The translations under genes and the position numbers were made by a program. Source: DATFRX01 sp035630615 (GTDB lineage: Bacteria; Actinomycetota; Actinomycetes; Propionibacteriales; Nocardioidaceae). Taken from it: a DNA stretch of 64,000 nt. Within the stretch, counting starts at the first letter, position 1; the number at the start of each line of letters is the position of its first letter. The notes beneath the pieces were generated by a model that saw nothing but the letters and a program-made list of their open reading frames with translations, was not told the DNA's origin and did no database searches. The stretch spans positions 62,001 to 126,000 of the forward strand of contig DASQKI010000038.1 of assembly GCA_035630615.1 (NCBI GenBank). Direction: 5' to 3'. Of this stretch, positions 25,781-34,659 are shown piece after piece.

Positions 25781-27216
25781 CGGACCACCTCCTCGGGCTC
25801 GGCCGCCGAGTCCTCCGGTGGTGGCGCACTAGGGCCGTACGGCGTGTCGTGGTCGGTGAAGCCGCCGGACCGGCGGAACCGTTGGCTCATCCCACGGAGC
25901 ACGAGGATGGTCGTAACGCCGAGCGCGAGGTAGATGACCACGACGGCGATGGTCATGATCCAGATGCCGGTGTTCGCGGTCGCCGCGTCCTCGACCTTCA
26001 TGTGGTGGTAGACGATCCACGGTTGGCGTCCGACCTCGGTCACCACCCAGCCGGCCTCCATCGTGATAACGGCAAGGACTCCGGAGCAGGCGGCCGCCCG
26101 CAGGAACCACTTGCTCGCCGGCATCCGGCGCCGGAAGATCCAGCTGACGGCATACCACACCGACAACAGGAACAGCAGCGTCCCGAGGCCGACCATGACG
26201 TCCCAGGCCAGATGGACGACGTTGACCTGGCGGGTGGTCGGCCGCTCGTCGGCCGGGAACGAGTCCAGGCCCTGCACGGTGGTCGACGTCCCCGAGCTCG
26301 GATCGGACAGCCACGACGCCAGACCGGGTATCGGGATTCCGCCGCTCACCGTGCCGTCCTCGTTGAGGTGACCGAGAAGCGTCTCCGGGACGTCACTTTT
26401 CGTCTCCGGCACCATTTCGATCGCGGCGAACTTCGCCGGCTGGTTGTCGTATACCCATCGGGCTAGGGCGTCGCCGACGCCCATCTGGATCGGCGTTGCG
26501 ATCGCGGCCACGCTGAAGGCGATGGTGAAGCCGATCCGGTGGTATCGATCGTGTCGGCCGCGCAACATGCCCATGGCGTAGACCGACGCCACCAAGAAGC
26601 CACCGACCACGTAGGCGGCGAGAATCATGTGGGTCGCTTGGAGCGGCATCGCGTCGTTGAAGATCACGTCGACCGGGTCGACATCGACCACGTCGCCGTT
26701 CGAGTTCAGCGTGAAGCCCGACGGCGAATTCATCCAGGCGTTCGCCGCGACCACCGACGCACTGCCGAAGATCCCGGCGAGGACGATCGGGACGCCGGTC
26801 CAAAAGTGCGCCCACGGTTTCAGCCGCCGCCACCCGAAGATGTAGATCGCGAGAAAGATCGCCTCGGTGAAGAAGAACAAGCCCTCGAACGCGAACGGCA
26901 CGCCGAAGGCCTCACCCCACTGCCCCATGAACTTCGGCCACAGCAGACCGAACTCGAAGCTGAGAACCGTGCCCGTCACCGCGCCGACGGCGAACGTCAC
27001 CGCCATGTACTTCGACCACCGCTGGGCCAGCAGGAGAGCGTCCCGGTCGTCGTGTCGTATCGCCCGATAGTTGGCGATCAGGGTCATCGCCGCCCACGAG
27101 ACGCCGAGCGGCACCAGGATGATGTGGAACGCGAGAGTAAACGCCATCTGTCCCCGGGCCCACGGCACCGGATCCGCGTCCGCGATCGCGACGAGTTCGT
27201 TGAGTGTCGCGGACAC
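25777..27216 (-). CDS. cydA: Cytochrome bd quinol oxidase subunit I
   Basis: A 479-residue CydA. Conserved parts are AFTLAFHIILVPLGV (His31, matching the high-spin haem ligand), GTVLSFEFGLLWPKFM, GEAFGVPFAFEGLFFFTEA and PLQATHMILAAY (His196, matching the haem b558 ligand). The Q-loop is short, as in actinobacterial forms. It reduces oxygen with electrons from menaquinol and helps at low oxygen or under respiratory stress. GTG 27216 lacks a good ribosome site. Copy B of the 28-bp element lies 126 nt upstream. Confidence 0.94.
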   Translation of the reverse strand: MSATLNELVAIADADPVPWARGQMAFTLAFHIILVPLGVSWAAMTLIANYRAIRHDDRDALLLAQRWSKYMAVTFAVGAVTGTVLSFEFGLLWPKFMGQWGEAFGVPFAFEGLFFFTEAIFLAIYIFGWRRLKPWAHFWTGVPIVLAGIFGSASVVAANAWMNSPSGFTLNSNGDVVDVDPVDVIFNDAMPLQATHMILAAYVVGGFLVASVYAMGMLRGRHDRYHRIGFTIAFSVAAIATPIQMGVGDALARWVYDNQPAKFAAIEMVPETKSDVPETLLGHLNEDGTVSGGIPIPGLASWLSDPSSGTSTTVQGLDSFPADERPTTRQVNVVHLAWDVMVGLGTLLFLLSVWYAVSWIFRRRMPASKWFLRAAACSGVLAVITMEAGWVVTEVGRQPWIVYHHMKVEDAATANTGIWIMTIAVVVIYLALGVTTILVLRGMSQRFRRSGGFTDHDTPYGPSAPPPEDSAAEPEEVVR

Positions 27217-27341
27217 GGGCTAGGCCAGCCTCACGTCGGGCATGGATCTCCCCTGGGTGCACCGGAGTTTGGAACCCATTCGGCTCGGATCCTCGACTCC
27301 AAGGATTCTCAATCGAGCCTCGCCTTCCGGACGGCCGCCTG

Positions 27342-27369
27342 GCATCGCCCGACCCGGGTGATCTGGCGG
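27342..27369. promoter_or_regulatory. 28-bp element, copy B (upstream of cydA, just after the MFS gene)
   Basis: Shares 23 of 28 bases with copy A at 24700-24727, including GCATC, CCCGACC and GGTGAT blocks in the same order and orientation. It begins 6 nt past the MFS stop and lies 126 nt upstream of the cydA start. Its inverted repeat is less perfect than in copy A, which argues slightly for a protein site rather than a conserved hairpin. Confidence 0.45.
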
Positions 27370-27374
27370 GCGGC

Positions 27375-28997
27375 TCAAGACTCCGCCTCGAGCGAGCGTT
27401 GAGCCGCTCTGTCCCGCTTGTCCTCGGCGTGGTACTGACGGAGCAGGAGCTGCTCGTCGTCCCGGCGCGGGAAGAAGAAAAAGACGAGTATGGCGCCGAG
27501 CAGCACTGCGATGACGCCAGCTGCGTACGCCCAGTCGTCACCCTGCAGGAACGAAGTCTTCGCGGCGGCGATGATCTGGTCGGCATGGCTGGGGTGCTGC
27601 TGAGCCACCTCTTCAGCGCCGGCGAACGACTTCGTCATCTCCGACTGAACATCGTTGGAGATCTGGTCGGCTTGCGAGGAGTTGGCGATGCTCGAGCTCA
27701 ACGCGTCCGCATACCCAGCTGTCAGGAGCGCACCGAAGACCGACTGCATGATCGCGCCTCCCAAGTCGCGCTGGAGGTCCGCGGTCCCGGACGCCATTCC
27801 GGCCCGATCGACCGGAACCGAGCCGGTCAGCGAGTGCGAGGCCGGGGTTCCCGCGAGGCCCACGCCGGTCCCGATCAGGGCATACGCGATCCCGATCTCC
27901 CAGTAGCTGCTGTCTTCCTTCCAGAGGAGCAGCATCGAGACGAAGGCGAGCAACAGGAATACATAGCCGGCGAGCAGCGTCACTCGGGCACCGTGAGTCT
28001 CCACCAGCTTGGCCGACTGTGGCGCCACCAGCACCATGCAAACCACGGCAGGCAGGAAGGCGGTTCCGGCCTCGATCGTGTTGTATCCGACGACATTCTG
28101 GAGGAACTGTTGGCTGACGAACATCGCGCCCATGAGCGAACCGAAGACGATGATCCCCGCACAGGCGGCCACCCAGAAGACTCGCCGCCCGGCGATGTGC
28201 AGGTCGTAGAGCGGGTTCGCGGCGCGGCGCTGCTGCCAGACGAACGCCGCAGCGGCCGCGAGCGCGATGAGTGCGAGGCCCAGCACGAGCGCCCCTTTGC
28301 CCGGCACAGCCGCGAAGTTGATCGAGAGTACGAGACCACCCACGAGGAGCACCGACAAGATGCCCCCGAGATTGTCGACGGGCTCGGACGACTCGTTGAC
28401 ATGCGCAGGGACGAAGAACCACGCCATCACCAACGCGACCGCGGCCAGCGGGAGGGTGATCAAAAAGACCGACCCCCACCAGAAGTCCTCCAGAAGCAAT
28501 CCGGCGACCAACGGCCCGAGCGACGCGATGGCGCCCCCGAGCGCCGACCAGAGCGCGATCGACCTGGTTCGCTGCGGACCCGACCACAGAGCGGTGATCA
28601 ACGCCAGCGTGGTCGGATAGGCCATTCCGGCCGAAACTCCGCCCAAGATTCGCGCCAGCACCAGCACGTCGTCGCTCGGGGCGTACGCGGCGAGCAGGCA
28701 GGCCGGCACGGACAACAGGACGCCGACGATGAGCAGCATCTTGCGTCCGTAGCGGTCGCCGACCGCGCCGAGATAGAGCACGGACGCCGCTAGGCCCAGC
28801 GAGTATCCGATCGCGATCAGGTTGAGCGTGGTCTGCGACGAGTCGAACGCCTTGCCGATGGATGGCAAGGCGACGTTGGCCACCGACAGGTTGAGGTTGG
28901 CCACAGCGGCCACGAGGATCAGGGAGACGAGCACCAACGATGCCCTCGCTGGAGCCGTACCGGAATCAAGCTCGGCCGGTTCACGGCTTGAGGACAT
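27375..28997 (-). CDS. MFS transporter, 14-helix DHA2 type
   Basis: A 540-residue drug:H+ antiporter-2-like protein with 14 predicted helices. The motif A region GAVGDRYGRKMLLI is between helices 2 and 3, and ARILGGVSAGMAYPTTLALI follows. After helix 12 a long soluble segment (about 445-500, ending in an Asp/Ser/Gln-rich part) precedes the last helix, as in some EmrB/QacA relatives. Probably a multidrug or metabolite exporter. ATG 28997 has GGAGG upstream. Two inverted repeats lie in its 5-prime region. Confidence 0.87.
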   Translation of the reverse strand: MSSSREPAELDSGTAPARASLVLVSLILVAAVANLNLSVANVALPSIGKAFDSSQTTLNLIAIGYSLGLAASVLYLGAVGDRYGRKMLLIVGVLLSVPACLLAAYAPSDDVLVLARILGGVSAGMAYPTTLALITALWSGPQRTRSIALWSALGGAIASLGPLVAGLLLEDFWWGSVFLITLPLAAVALVMAWFFVPAHVNESSEPVDNLGGILSVLLVGGLVLSINFAAVPGKGALVLGLALIALAAAAAFVWQQRRAANPLYDLHIAGRRVFWVAACAGIIVFGSLMGAMFVSQQFLQNVVGYNTIEAGTAFLPAVVCMVLVAPQSAKLVETHGARVTLLAGYVFLLLAFVSMLLLWKEDSSYWEIGIAYALIGTGVGLAGTPASHSLTGSVPVDRAGMASGTADLQRDLGGAIMQSVFGALLTAGYADALSSSIANSSQADQISNDVQSEMTKSFAGAEEVAQQHPSHADQIIAAAKTSFLQGDDWAYAAGVIAVLLGAILVFFFFPRRDDEQLLLRQYHAEDKRDRAAQRSLEAES

Positions 28998-29006
28998 GGC
29001 GGCCTC

Positions 29007-29035
29007 CGGGAGTCTGCGTGCTCTCCAGACTCCCG
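29007..29035. promoter_or_regulatory. Inverted repeat in the MFS gene leader
   Basis: CGGGAGTCT (29007-29015) and AGACTCCCG (29027-29035) are perfect 9-bp arms around an 11-nt spacer. One arm touches the ribosome site of the MFS gene (CCTCC on the plus strand, 29003-29007). It may be an operator or a hairpin that limits translation of the transporter. Confidence 0.5.
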
Positions 29036-29094
29036 CCGGACCACGTCTGCGGGCGTCACCCGCGACGGATGAATGGGCGGATCCCACCGTGCGC

Positions 29095-29119
29095 CGTCTG
29101 GTCACCCCCACGCCAGACG
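29095..29119. promoter_or_regulatory. Second inverted repeat upstream of the MFS gene
   Basis: CGTCTGG (29095-29101) and CCAGACG (29113-29119) are perfect 7-bp arms, again around an 11-nt spacer. It shares the GTCT/AGAC core and the spacing with the repeat at 29007-29035. This is consistent with two sites for one dimeric regulator; no regulator gene is adjacent. Confidence 0.4.
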
Positions 29120-29218
29120 TGGTCAGGACAGGCAGCGGCGAGCGTCCCGGGGCTGATGCGTACGCGACGTGTCCTCTGACGCTGAACGCGTCGATGCCTC
29201 TGATCCGGCCGGGAGCAA

Positions 29219-30334
29219 CTAGCTCACGAAGATGTCCTCGGGCAGGAATGCCGACACCAGCATGTTCGGCACATCGACGAGTTGGCTCACCTTGAGATCA
29301 ACCGCAACGCTGCAAAGGGCGTACGCCTGCTGACGGGTCCAGCCCCGTTCGCCCAGGTGATCGATCATGTTGAGCAGCGCGTTGCGGGCGGCAAGTGTGG
29401 CGTCCTCGGCGCGATTCTCGCCGTCCCGGGTGACCGAGATGCCCGTCGTGGCATAGAACCGGCGCGGTGCTGCGTACTCCGGAGGAAGGTAGTAGTCGGA
29501 GCGGGTGAACCGTAGGTCGCGGATGCCCTTCTCGGCGGCCTCGCCCTTGCGCAACTCGAATCGGACCCGCAGCGTCGCTCGCATCTCGACCGCCGTGCCG
29601 CAGGTCTCGCAGTCGCCCTGGGCGAAGTGGGCGTCTCCAGCGGAGAACAACCCGCCCGGCGTGTCGACCGGAAGCAGCAGCGTAGCGCCGGCGCCGAGCT
29701 GCTTGATGTCGACGTTGCCAGCCTGCTCTCGCGGCGGGATCGTACGAAGTCCTTCCGCCGCGAGGCGAGGATCACTGGGGATCGCGGACGCCGGGGATGG
29801 CGGCAGGACCATGCCGCCGCGATCGAGCAGCGCCTGCTCGCGTGCTGTCGTCCGGGCCAGCAGATCGTATCCCGGACTGAGGCCGATCGTGCCCATGAAC
29901 GGCGAGCCTGGAATCCGTACGCCGGGCAGGTCCGGGGACGTCGCCCAGCCGTCGGCGATCTCCCAGCTGACCTTGAACGGCTCGGGGAAGACGTCGCGGA
30001 GGAAGCCGAAGCCTGGCACCTGCACGGTGTAGCCGTAGCTGTCCGGCGTCACCTCGAGGATCTCCACCTCGAGCAGGTCACCCGGCTCGGCGCCCTCGAC
30101 GTGGACCGGTCCGGTGAGCGGATGCACGAGGTCGAGATTGGGAGCGCCGACTGTCTCCAGCGTCGCGTCCGGGCCCATTTGCCCGTCGAACGCGTCGCGA
30201 GTCTCCAAGACGACTTCGTCGCCTGGCTGACAACGCACCACCGGCGGGATATCGGGATGCCATCGGTTGTGACCGGTGTTCGGCTCCTCCAGCAAGGTCT
30301 GACTGCGGTCGATCCGGATCTCGTGAACCGTCAT
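29219..30334 (-). CDS. Acetamidase/formamidase family protein
   Basis: A 371-residue amidohydrolase of the FmdA_AmdA family, which hydrolyses short amides to ammonia and an acid. Visible conserved pieces are HNRWHPDIPPVVRCQPGDEV near the N-terminus, LTGPVHVEGAEPGDLLEVEI (about 73-92), a proline-rich central part, LFSAGDAHFAQGDCETCGTA (about 236-255) and ALCSVAVDLKVSQLVDVPN near the end. ATG 30334 has GAAGGAG upstream. Transcribed alone, with short gaps to neighbours on both sides. Confidence 0.88.
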   Translation of the reverse strand: MTVHEIRIDRSQTLLEEPNTGHNRWHPDIPPVVRCQPGDEVVLETRDAFDGQMGPDATLETVGAPNLDLVHPLTGPVHVEGAEPGDLLEVEILEVTPDSYGYTVQVPGFGFLRDVFPEPFKVSWEIADGWATSPDLPGVRIPGSPFMGTIGLSPGYDLLARTTAREQALLDRGGMVLPPSPASAIPSDPRLAAEGLRTIPPREQAGNVDIKQLGAGATLLLPVDTPGGLFSAGDAHFAQGDCETCGTAVEMRATLRVRFELRKGEAAEKGIRDLRFTRSDYYLPPEYAAPRRFYATTGISVTRDGENRAEDATLAARNALLNMIDHLGERGWTRQQAYALCSVAVDLKVSQLVDVPNMLVSAFLPEDIFVS

Positions 30335-30407
30335 GCTCGCTCCTTCGCCCGATACGGCGATCGTGGCAGCGAAGCGCGGTGAACGCCATCCCAGATCTCG
30401 TCCCGAG

Positions 30408-30857
30408 TCACTCGCCAGCGTTTCGGGCTTCGATGGCCTTGACGGTCTTTTCCAGCTCCTTACCCAAGACGCGCTTACCAGCGATGCCGAGGACGACCGC
30501 GAGCGCCTTCCCCTTGAAGTTCTTGCCGTCGCGTACCACGACGACGTCGACTTCGGTGGTTCCGTCGGGACTGCGCGTGAAGGTGTAGGTGTGACCCGAG
30601 TCGCCTCCCCACAGATTGGAGTCCGTGGTCGTCATGGATACGCGGTTGGGATCGGACCAGTCGTAGCGCAAGCGTTCCCAGATGCCGCGGGAGCCCTCCG
30701 TCACGTCGGCCCGATCGGGACCCTGATCGTGCACCTTGAGGTATTCGTCGGCACTGTTGCCGAACAGCGCCGCGCGGCCTGGCCCGAAGTCGGTGAGCCC
30801 AGCGACGAACTGCTCGGGCGTCGCGGTGGTTGTCTGCTTGAGGTGGATCGTCGTCAT
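30408..30857 (-). CDS. SRPBCC (polyketide cyclase/START-like) protein
   Basis: A 149-residue single-domain protein. The pattern TTTATPEQFVAGLTDFGPGR at the start, central WERLRYDWSDPNRVSM, the YTFTRSPDGTTEVDV strand and a C-terminal long helix (GKRVLGKELEKTVKAIEARN) fit the SRPBCC ligand-binding fold. Ligand unknown. The ATG overlaps the flavoprotein stop as ATGA (30854-30857), so the two are translationally coupled. Confidence 0.8.
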   Translation of the reverse strand: MTTIHLKQTTTATPEQFVAGLTDFGPGRAALFGNSADEYLKVHDQGPDRADVTEGSRGIWERLRYDWSDPNRVSMTTTDSNLWGGDSGHTYTFTRSPDGTTEVDVVVVRDGKNFKGKALAVVLGIAGKRVLGKELEKTVKAIEARNAGE

Positions 30858-32206
30858 GAGTGCTCCGTCGCTGAGATGGCCGTGATCTCGCCACGCAGTG
30901 CCTGCAATGCGGCGACGTAGATCTCGGAGAAGGTCGGGAACGGCTGGATCGTGTCGCGCAGGACGTCGAGGGAAATCCCGGCGCGGATTGCGATGGTCGC
31001 CTGTTGCAGCCATTCGCCGGCCTCGGGGCCGAGCGCGTAGGCACCCGTCAGCACCTCGCCGTCGCTGAGGAGGGTCAGGAACCCGTTGGAGTCGGCGTAG
31101 GCGCGGGTGTAGGTCGCCGTCTTGGCCACCTCGGACACCGGCACGGTGGCGCTGAATGGGGCCTCGGTCGCGCCGACTGCCGCTGCCTGCGGATCGGTGT
31201 AGGTGACCCGGGGTACGGCGCGGTAGTCGGCCTCGCGGGGCTCGCCGAGGATGTTGGCCGCGACCACACGGCCCTGGTATTTGCCGACGTGGGTGAGCGG
31301 CCAGATGCCCGTGACGTCCCCGATCGCCCACACCCGCTCAGCGACACGGAGCCGCGTGTCGACCGGCACACCGCCGGGGTCGGGCGTGACGCCGACGGTC
31401 TCCAGTCCGATCCCATCCACCCGTGGGCGCCGGCCGGCCGCGACCAGCAGCCGGTCGGCGCGCAACTCTCGGCCGCCGTCGAGAGTCAGAACGTAGTCCT
31501 CGCCGTCCCGTCGGGCACCGGTGGCGTGTTCGCCGAGCACGACCTCGATGCCGTCGCGCCGCAGGACCTCGCCGAGTGCCTCACCGAGTGCGGCGGGCTC
31601 GCGGGCCAACACATGGGCGCCTCCCTCGACGAGGGTCACGTCCCCGCCGAGCTGCCGAACGACTTGCGCGATCTCGACCCCCACCGGCCCACCGCCGAGC
31701 ACGAGCAGGTGGCGCGGGATCTCCGTCATGCTGGTGGCCTCCCGGCTGCCCCAAACGCCCGAGAGCTCAGCCAGCCCGTCTATCGGAGGCATGAACGGGT
31801 CGGAGCCGTTCGCCAGCACGACATGCCGCGCGTGATGACGTACACCATCGACCTCGACCGCGCCGGTGCCGCTGAGCCGCCCACTGCCGCGCAGCAGATC
31901 GATGCCCTTGCTCTTCAGCCAGGCCTCCTGGCCGGCGTCCGAGTAGTCGGAGACCATGAAGTCTCGCCATGCGAACACCGCCTGCACGTCGACCTCCGCG
32001 GTCCCCGCGGCGTCCCGAGCGGCATGCGCGGCCTCGCCGGGACGCAAGAGCGTCTTCGAAGGGATGCACGCCCAGTACGAGCACTCGCCGCCCACCAGCT
32101 CTCGCTCGACGATGGCGACCCGCAGGCCGCCATCGGTCAACGCGCCCGCGCAATGCTCACCAGGAGAGCCGCCGCCCATCACGATCACGTCGTAGTCGGC
32201 GGTCAT
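30854..32206 (-). CDS. Pyridine nucleotide-disulfide oxidoreductase (Lpd/MerA-like) without the C-terminal catalytic His
   Basis: A 450-residue flavoprotein. The FAD motif GGGSPG is at about 11-16; the redox-active disulfide GGECSYWACIPSKTLL has Cys42 and Cys47; the NAD(P) motif is LVLGGGPVGVEIAQ; the FAD-closing motif is VWAIGDVTGIWPLTHVGKYQ. In dihydrolipoamide dehydrogenase the C-terminus carries HxHPTxxE, but here it reads IQPFPTFSE, so the general-base histidine is missing. It is therefore unlikely to be a standard Lpd; it may reduce a quinone, metal or other acceptor. Coupled to the SRPBCC gene. Confidence 0.86.
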   Translation of the reverse strand: MTADYDVIVMGGGSPGEHCAGALTDGGLRVAIVERELVGGECSYWACIPSKTLLRPGEAAHAARDAAGTAEVDVQAVFAWRDFMVSDYSDAGQEAWLKSKGIDLLRGSGRLSGTGAVEVDGVRHHARHVVLANGSDPFMPPIDGLAELSGVWGSREATSMTEIPRHLLVLGGGPVGVEIAQVVRQLGGDVTLVEGGAHVLAREPAALGEALGEVLRRDGIEVVLGEHATGARRDGEDYVLTLDGGRELRADRLLVAAGRRPRVDGIGLETVGVTPDPGGVPVDTRLRVAERVWAIGDVTGIWPLTHVGKYQGRVVAANILGEPREADYRAVPRVTYTDPQAAAVGATEAPFSATVPVSEVAKTATYTRAYADSNGFLTLLSDGEVLTGAYALGPEAGEWLQQATIAIRAGISLDVLRDTIQPFPTFSEIYVAALQALRGEITAISATEHS

Positions 32207-32346
32207 ATCGGCAGTTCCTGAGGTGTCATATCCATAGCTCGGCTCCAGACAGCTCGACTTACTCGACACTCGTCCGACCGGGTGAGACTTCTCTAGGGTC
32301 GTTGGACCCCATGGGATGCCTGTCCGAGCCGTCGGTACTTCCGTCC

Positions 32347-33318
32347 TCAGTCGCCATCGACGGCCAGCGTCCGTCGCCATACGTCGACGGCGAGCACCGA
32401 TCGCATGCCGACCGACTCGTACAGCCCGAGGGCCGGTGTCGTGTTGTTGGCGTCGACATGGAGGATCGTGCCCGTACGCCCGGCGGCTGAGTCGACCGCG
32501 AACGCCCGACGCAGCAGATAGGAAGCGATGCCGCGTCCCCGAGCGTCCGGGTGAACGCCGATGCTGGCGACATAGCCGCAGTCCTCGTCTTCGATGAACT
32601 GATCGTTGCACTCGCACATGGCGACCGGCCGGCCGTCGAGCTCGGCGAGCATCAGCTGTCGCCACGCGAAGGTCGACCTCGCCTCGTGGAGCTCGAACCA
32701 CTCGTCGTACGGCCTGGCGACCCGGCCGAAGTGGTCTGCGAACGCTGCTTGGTTCACTTCGTGCGCTGCGCGGCGGGTGGCATCGTCCGTGGCTTCGCGG
32801 ACCGTGAGCCCTGCCGGTGGCTCTGGATTCGCCACCGCCCCGACATGGTCGATGCGCATCCGTTGGAAGGTCGTCGCCGGGGCGAATCCGCGCGCCTCGA
32901 ACCGGGATCGCATCGCGCCGTCCTCGCGGTAGATCCGCTTGGCGAGCGTGACTACGGCGTGACCCCTCTCCCTCCCCATCTCCCGGGCGCGCTCGCACGA
33001 GAGTTCGAGCAGCCAATCCGCTGTGGTGTCGTCGGCGGTGATCACCTCGACGTTCACCTGGTCGCTGACGCCACGTGCGTAGGTCCAGCCGTACCCGACC
33101 AGCCGATCGGATCGGTCGAAGGCCAGCCAACCATCGTGTTTCCCGTCCCAGCCGGGGTCGTTGAGCTCGTCGCGGATGTCGTCGAGCCTGCAGTCGGCGA
33201 ACCCGATGATCGCGGCGTTGCACGCCGACACGAACCGCCAGATCGCCTCGGCGTCGGCAAGTCGCGGGGCGCGAATCGTATAGCCGGCGCGGACGGCAGC
33301 GTCGATCACGTCGCCCAT
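32347..33318 (-). CDS. Tandem GNAT N-acetyltransferase
   Basis: This 323-residue protein has two GNAT-like halves, as in mycothiol-synthase-type and related actinobacterial enzymes. The N-terminal half starts with YTIRAPRLADAEAIWRFV. The C-terminal half is the active-looking one, with the acetyl-CoA loop VHPDARGRGIASYLLRRAF (about 275-293) and the NNTTPALGLYESVGM region. It is too divergent from MshD to assign mycothiol synthesis. ATG 33318 has GGGAAGG upstream. Divergent from the nucleotidyltransferase gene. Confidence 0.82.
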   Translation of the reverse strand: MGDVIDAAVRAGYTIRAPRLADAEAIWRFVSACNAAIIGFADCRLDDIRDELNDPGWDGKHDGWLAFDRSDRLVGYGWTYARGVSDQVNVEVITADDTTADWLLELSCERAREMGRERGHAVVTLAKRIYREDGAMRSRFEARGFAPATTFQRMRIDHVGAVANPEPPAGLTVREATDDATRRAAHEVNQAAFADHFGRVARPYDEWFELHEARSTFAWRQLMLAELDGRPVAMCECNDQFIEDEDCGYVASIGVHPDARGRGIASYLLRRAFAVDSAAGRTGTILHVDANNTTPALGLYESVGMRSVLAVDVWRRTLAVDGD

Positions 33319-33438
33319 GGTGTCGCCTTCCCTCGGCCGCCGTCTAGGTCGACGCGCCGTCTCGAAACTTGCTTGCACCGCGCACGCCGCGGCGGGATCC
33401 TAGAAGACTTTGTTCCGACTCAGCGAATGGGGCCGACG

Positions 33439-34245
33439 ATGAAACTGCCCGAAGGTCATCAACGATTTCTGGACGCGGTGCTGCCGCAGATCCAGCGAGA
33501 CGAGAGGTTTGTCGGGCTGGCGGCCGGTGGGTCGCTGCTGGCGGGCGACGTCGACGAGTTCTCCGACCTCGACCTGGTGCCGGTCGTGGATCCCGATCAC
33601 CATAAGTCCGTGATGGCGCAGCGCTTCGACATCACCGCATCGTGGGGACGCCAGCTCGCGGCGTTCACCGGCGACCATGTGGGTGAGCCGCGCCTGGTGG
33701 TCTGCCTGTACGAAGACCCGCTCCTGCACGTCGACTTCAAGTTCGTCACACCACCCGAGCTCGAGACCCGGATCGAGGATCCGCTCGTCTTGTGGGAGCG
33801 GTCGACGGAGCTCACCGACGCAATCGATCGCACCGAGAGCCACCATCCGATGCCAGACCTGCACTGGATCGAGGATCGTTTCTGGGTGTGGGTGCATTAC
33901 GCGGCAGCCAAGCTCGGGCGTGGTGAGCTGTTCGAGGTTGTCGATTTCCTGGGCTTCATGCGTTCGCAGGTGCTCGGCCCTCTAGCGCTGGTGTCGGCAG
34001 GTCACTTGCCCCGCAGAGTCCGACGGCTTGAGACCTACGTACCTGCGTTCGCCGAGAGTCTCCAGGCCACCGTTGCGACGTACGACGTCAAGGCATGCGG
34101 CGACGCCGTGTGGACCTGCGTGCGGCTGTACCGGATTCTCCGGGACCAACTCGCTCCGGCTGACCTCATACGCAGGACCGCGGCCGAGGAGGCCAGTGTC
34201 GCCTACCTCGAAAAGGTGCGGATCACTGGTGGCTCACCACGTTGA
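33439..34245 (+). CDS. Nucleotidyltransferase-fold protein
   Basis: A 268-residue protein with a polymerase-beta-like nucleotidyltransferase signature near the N-terminus: LAAGGSLLAGDVDEFSDLDL, where GS and the D-x-D pair (about residues 31-44) would bind metal and nucleotide. The rest is helical. Distant relatives include aminoglycoside adenylyltransferases, but the target here is unknown. ATG 33439 has GGGG 6 nt upstream; ATG 33427 in frame is an alternative. Its 3-prime end overlaps the convergent VOC gene by 23 nt. Confidence 0.72.
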   Translation: MKLPEGHQRFLDAVLPQIQRDERFVGLAAGGSLLAGDVDEFSDLDLVPVVDPDHHKSVMAQRFDITASWGRQLAAFTGDHVGEPRLVVCLYEDPLLHVDFKFVTPPELETRIEDPLVLWERSTELTDAIDRTESHHPMPDLHWIEDRFWVWVHYAAAKLGRGELFEVVDFLGFMRSQVLGPLALVSAGHLPRRVRRLETYVPAFAESLQATVATYDVKACGDAVWTCVRLYRILRDQLAPADLIRRTAAEEASVAYLEKVRITGGSPR

Positions 34246-34570
34246 CCACCCGGCCGTTGGGGTCGCGGACGAAGAACCGTCGCACTCCCCACTCCTCGTC
34301 CTGCAAGGGGTGCACGACCTCCGCGCCGCTCTCTTGCATCGCCGCATAGGCCGCATCCACATCGTCAACCTCAACGCTCATGTCGGGCACGACGGGCGCG
34401 GTCTTGTCGTGGGTCATGAAGGTGACTTGCGCCGTGGGGTTGGAAGGAGAGGCGAGCGTCATGACCCAGCCAAGGTTCATGACCTCCTCGAAACCCAGAA
34501 GGCCGTAGAAGTCCCGGCTCTCCTCGATGGCGTCTGATCGGATGTCGGGCATGGCCCGGCGGATGGACAT
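34223..34570 (-). CDS. VOC (glyoxalase/bleomycin resistance-like) protein
   Basis: A 115-residue single vicinal-oxygen-chelate protein with beta-alpha-beta-beta-beta modules. ESRDFYGLLGFEEVMNLGW forms the first module, VEVDDVDAAYAAMQESGAEV the second, and VRRFFVRDPNGRVVNVVSH the last strand pair. Ligand or substrate is unknown; it lacks an obvious paired domain so would dimerise. TAGGAG precedes the ATG. Divergent from the MOSC gene with an 89-nt gap. Confidence 0.85.
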   Translation of the reverse strand: MSIRRAMPDIRSDAIEESRDFYGLLGFEEVMNLGWVMTLASPSNPTAQVTFMTHDKTAPVVPDMSVEVDDVDAAYAAMQESGAEVVHPLQDEEWGVRRFFVRDPNGRVVNVVSHQ

Positions 34571-34659
34571 CGGAAGACTCCTACCTGACTCTGATGAGGG
34601 CGTGAGTTCAGGAGCGTTGTGACCCTGGTTATCGTCGCACGGACGCGTAGGCTGAGCAC

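Noticed and set aside
27217..27374. Rex (redox) operator upstream of cydA
   Set aside because: No TTGTGAA...TTCACAA-like palindrome is present in the gap.
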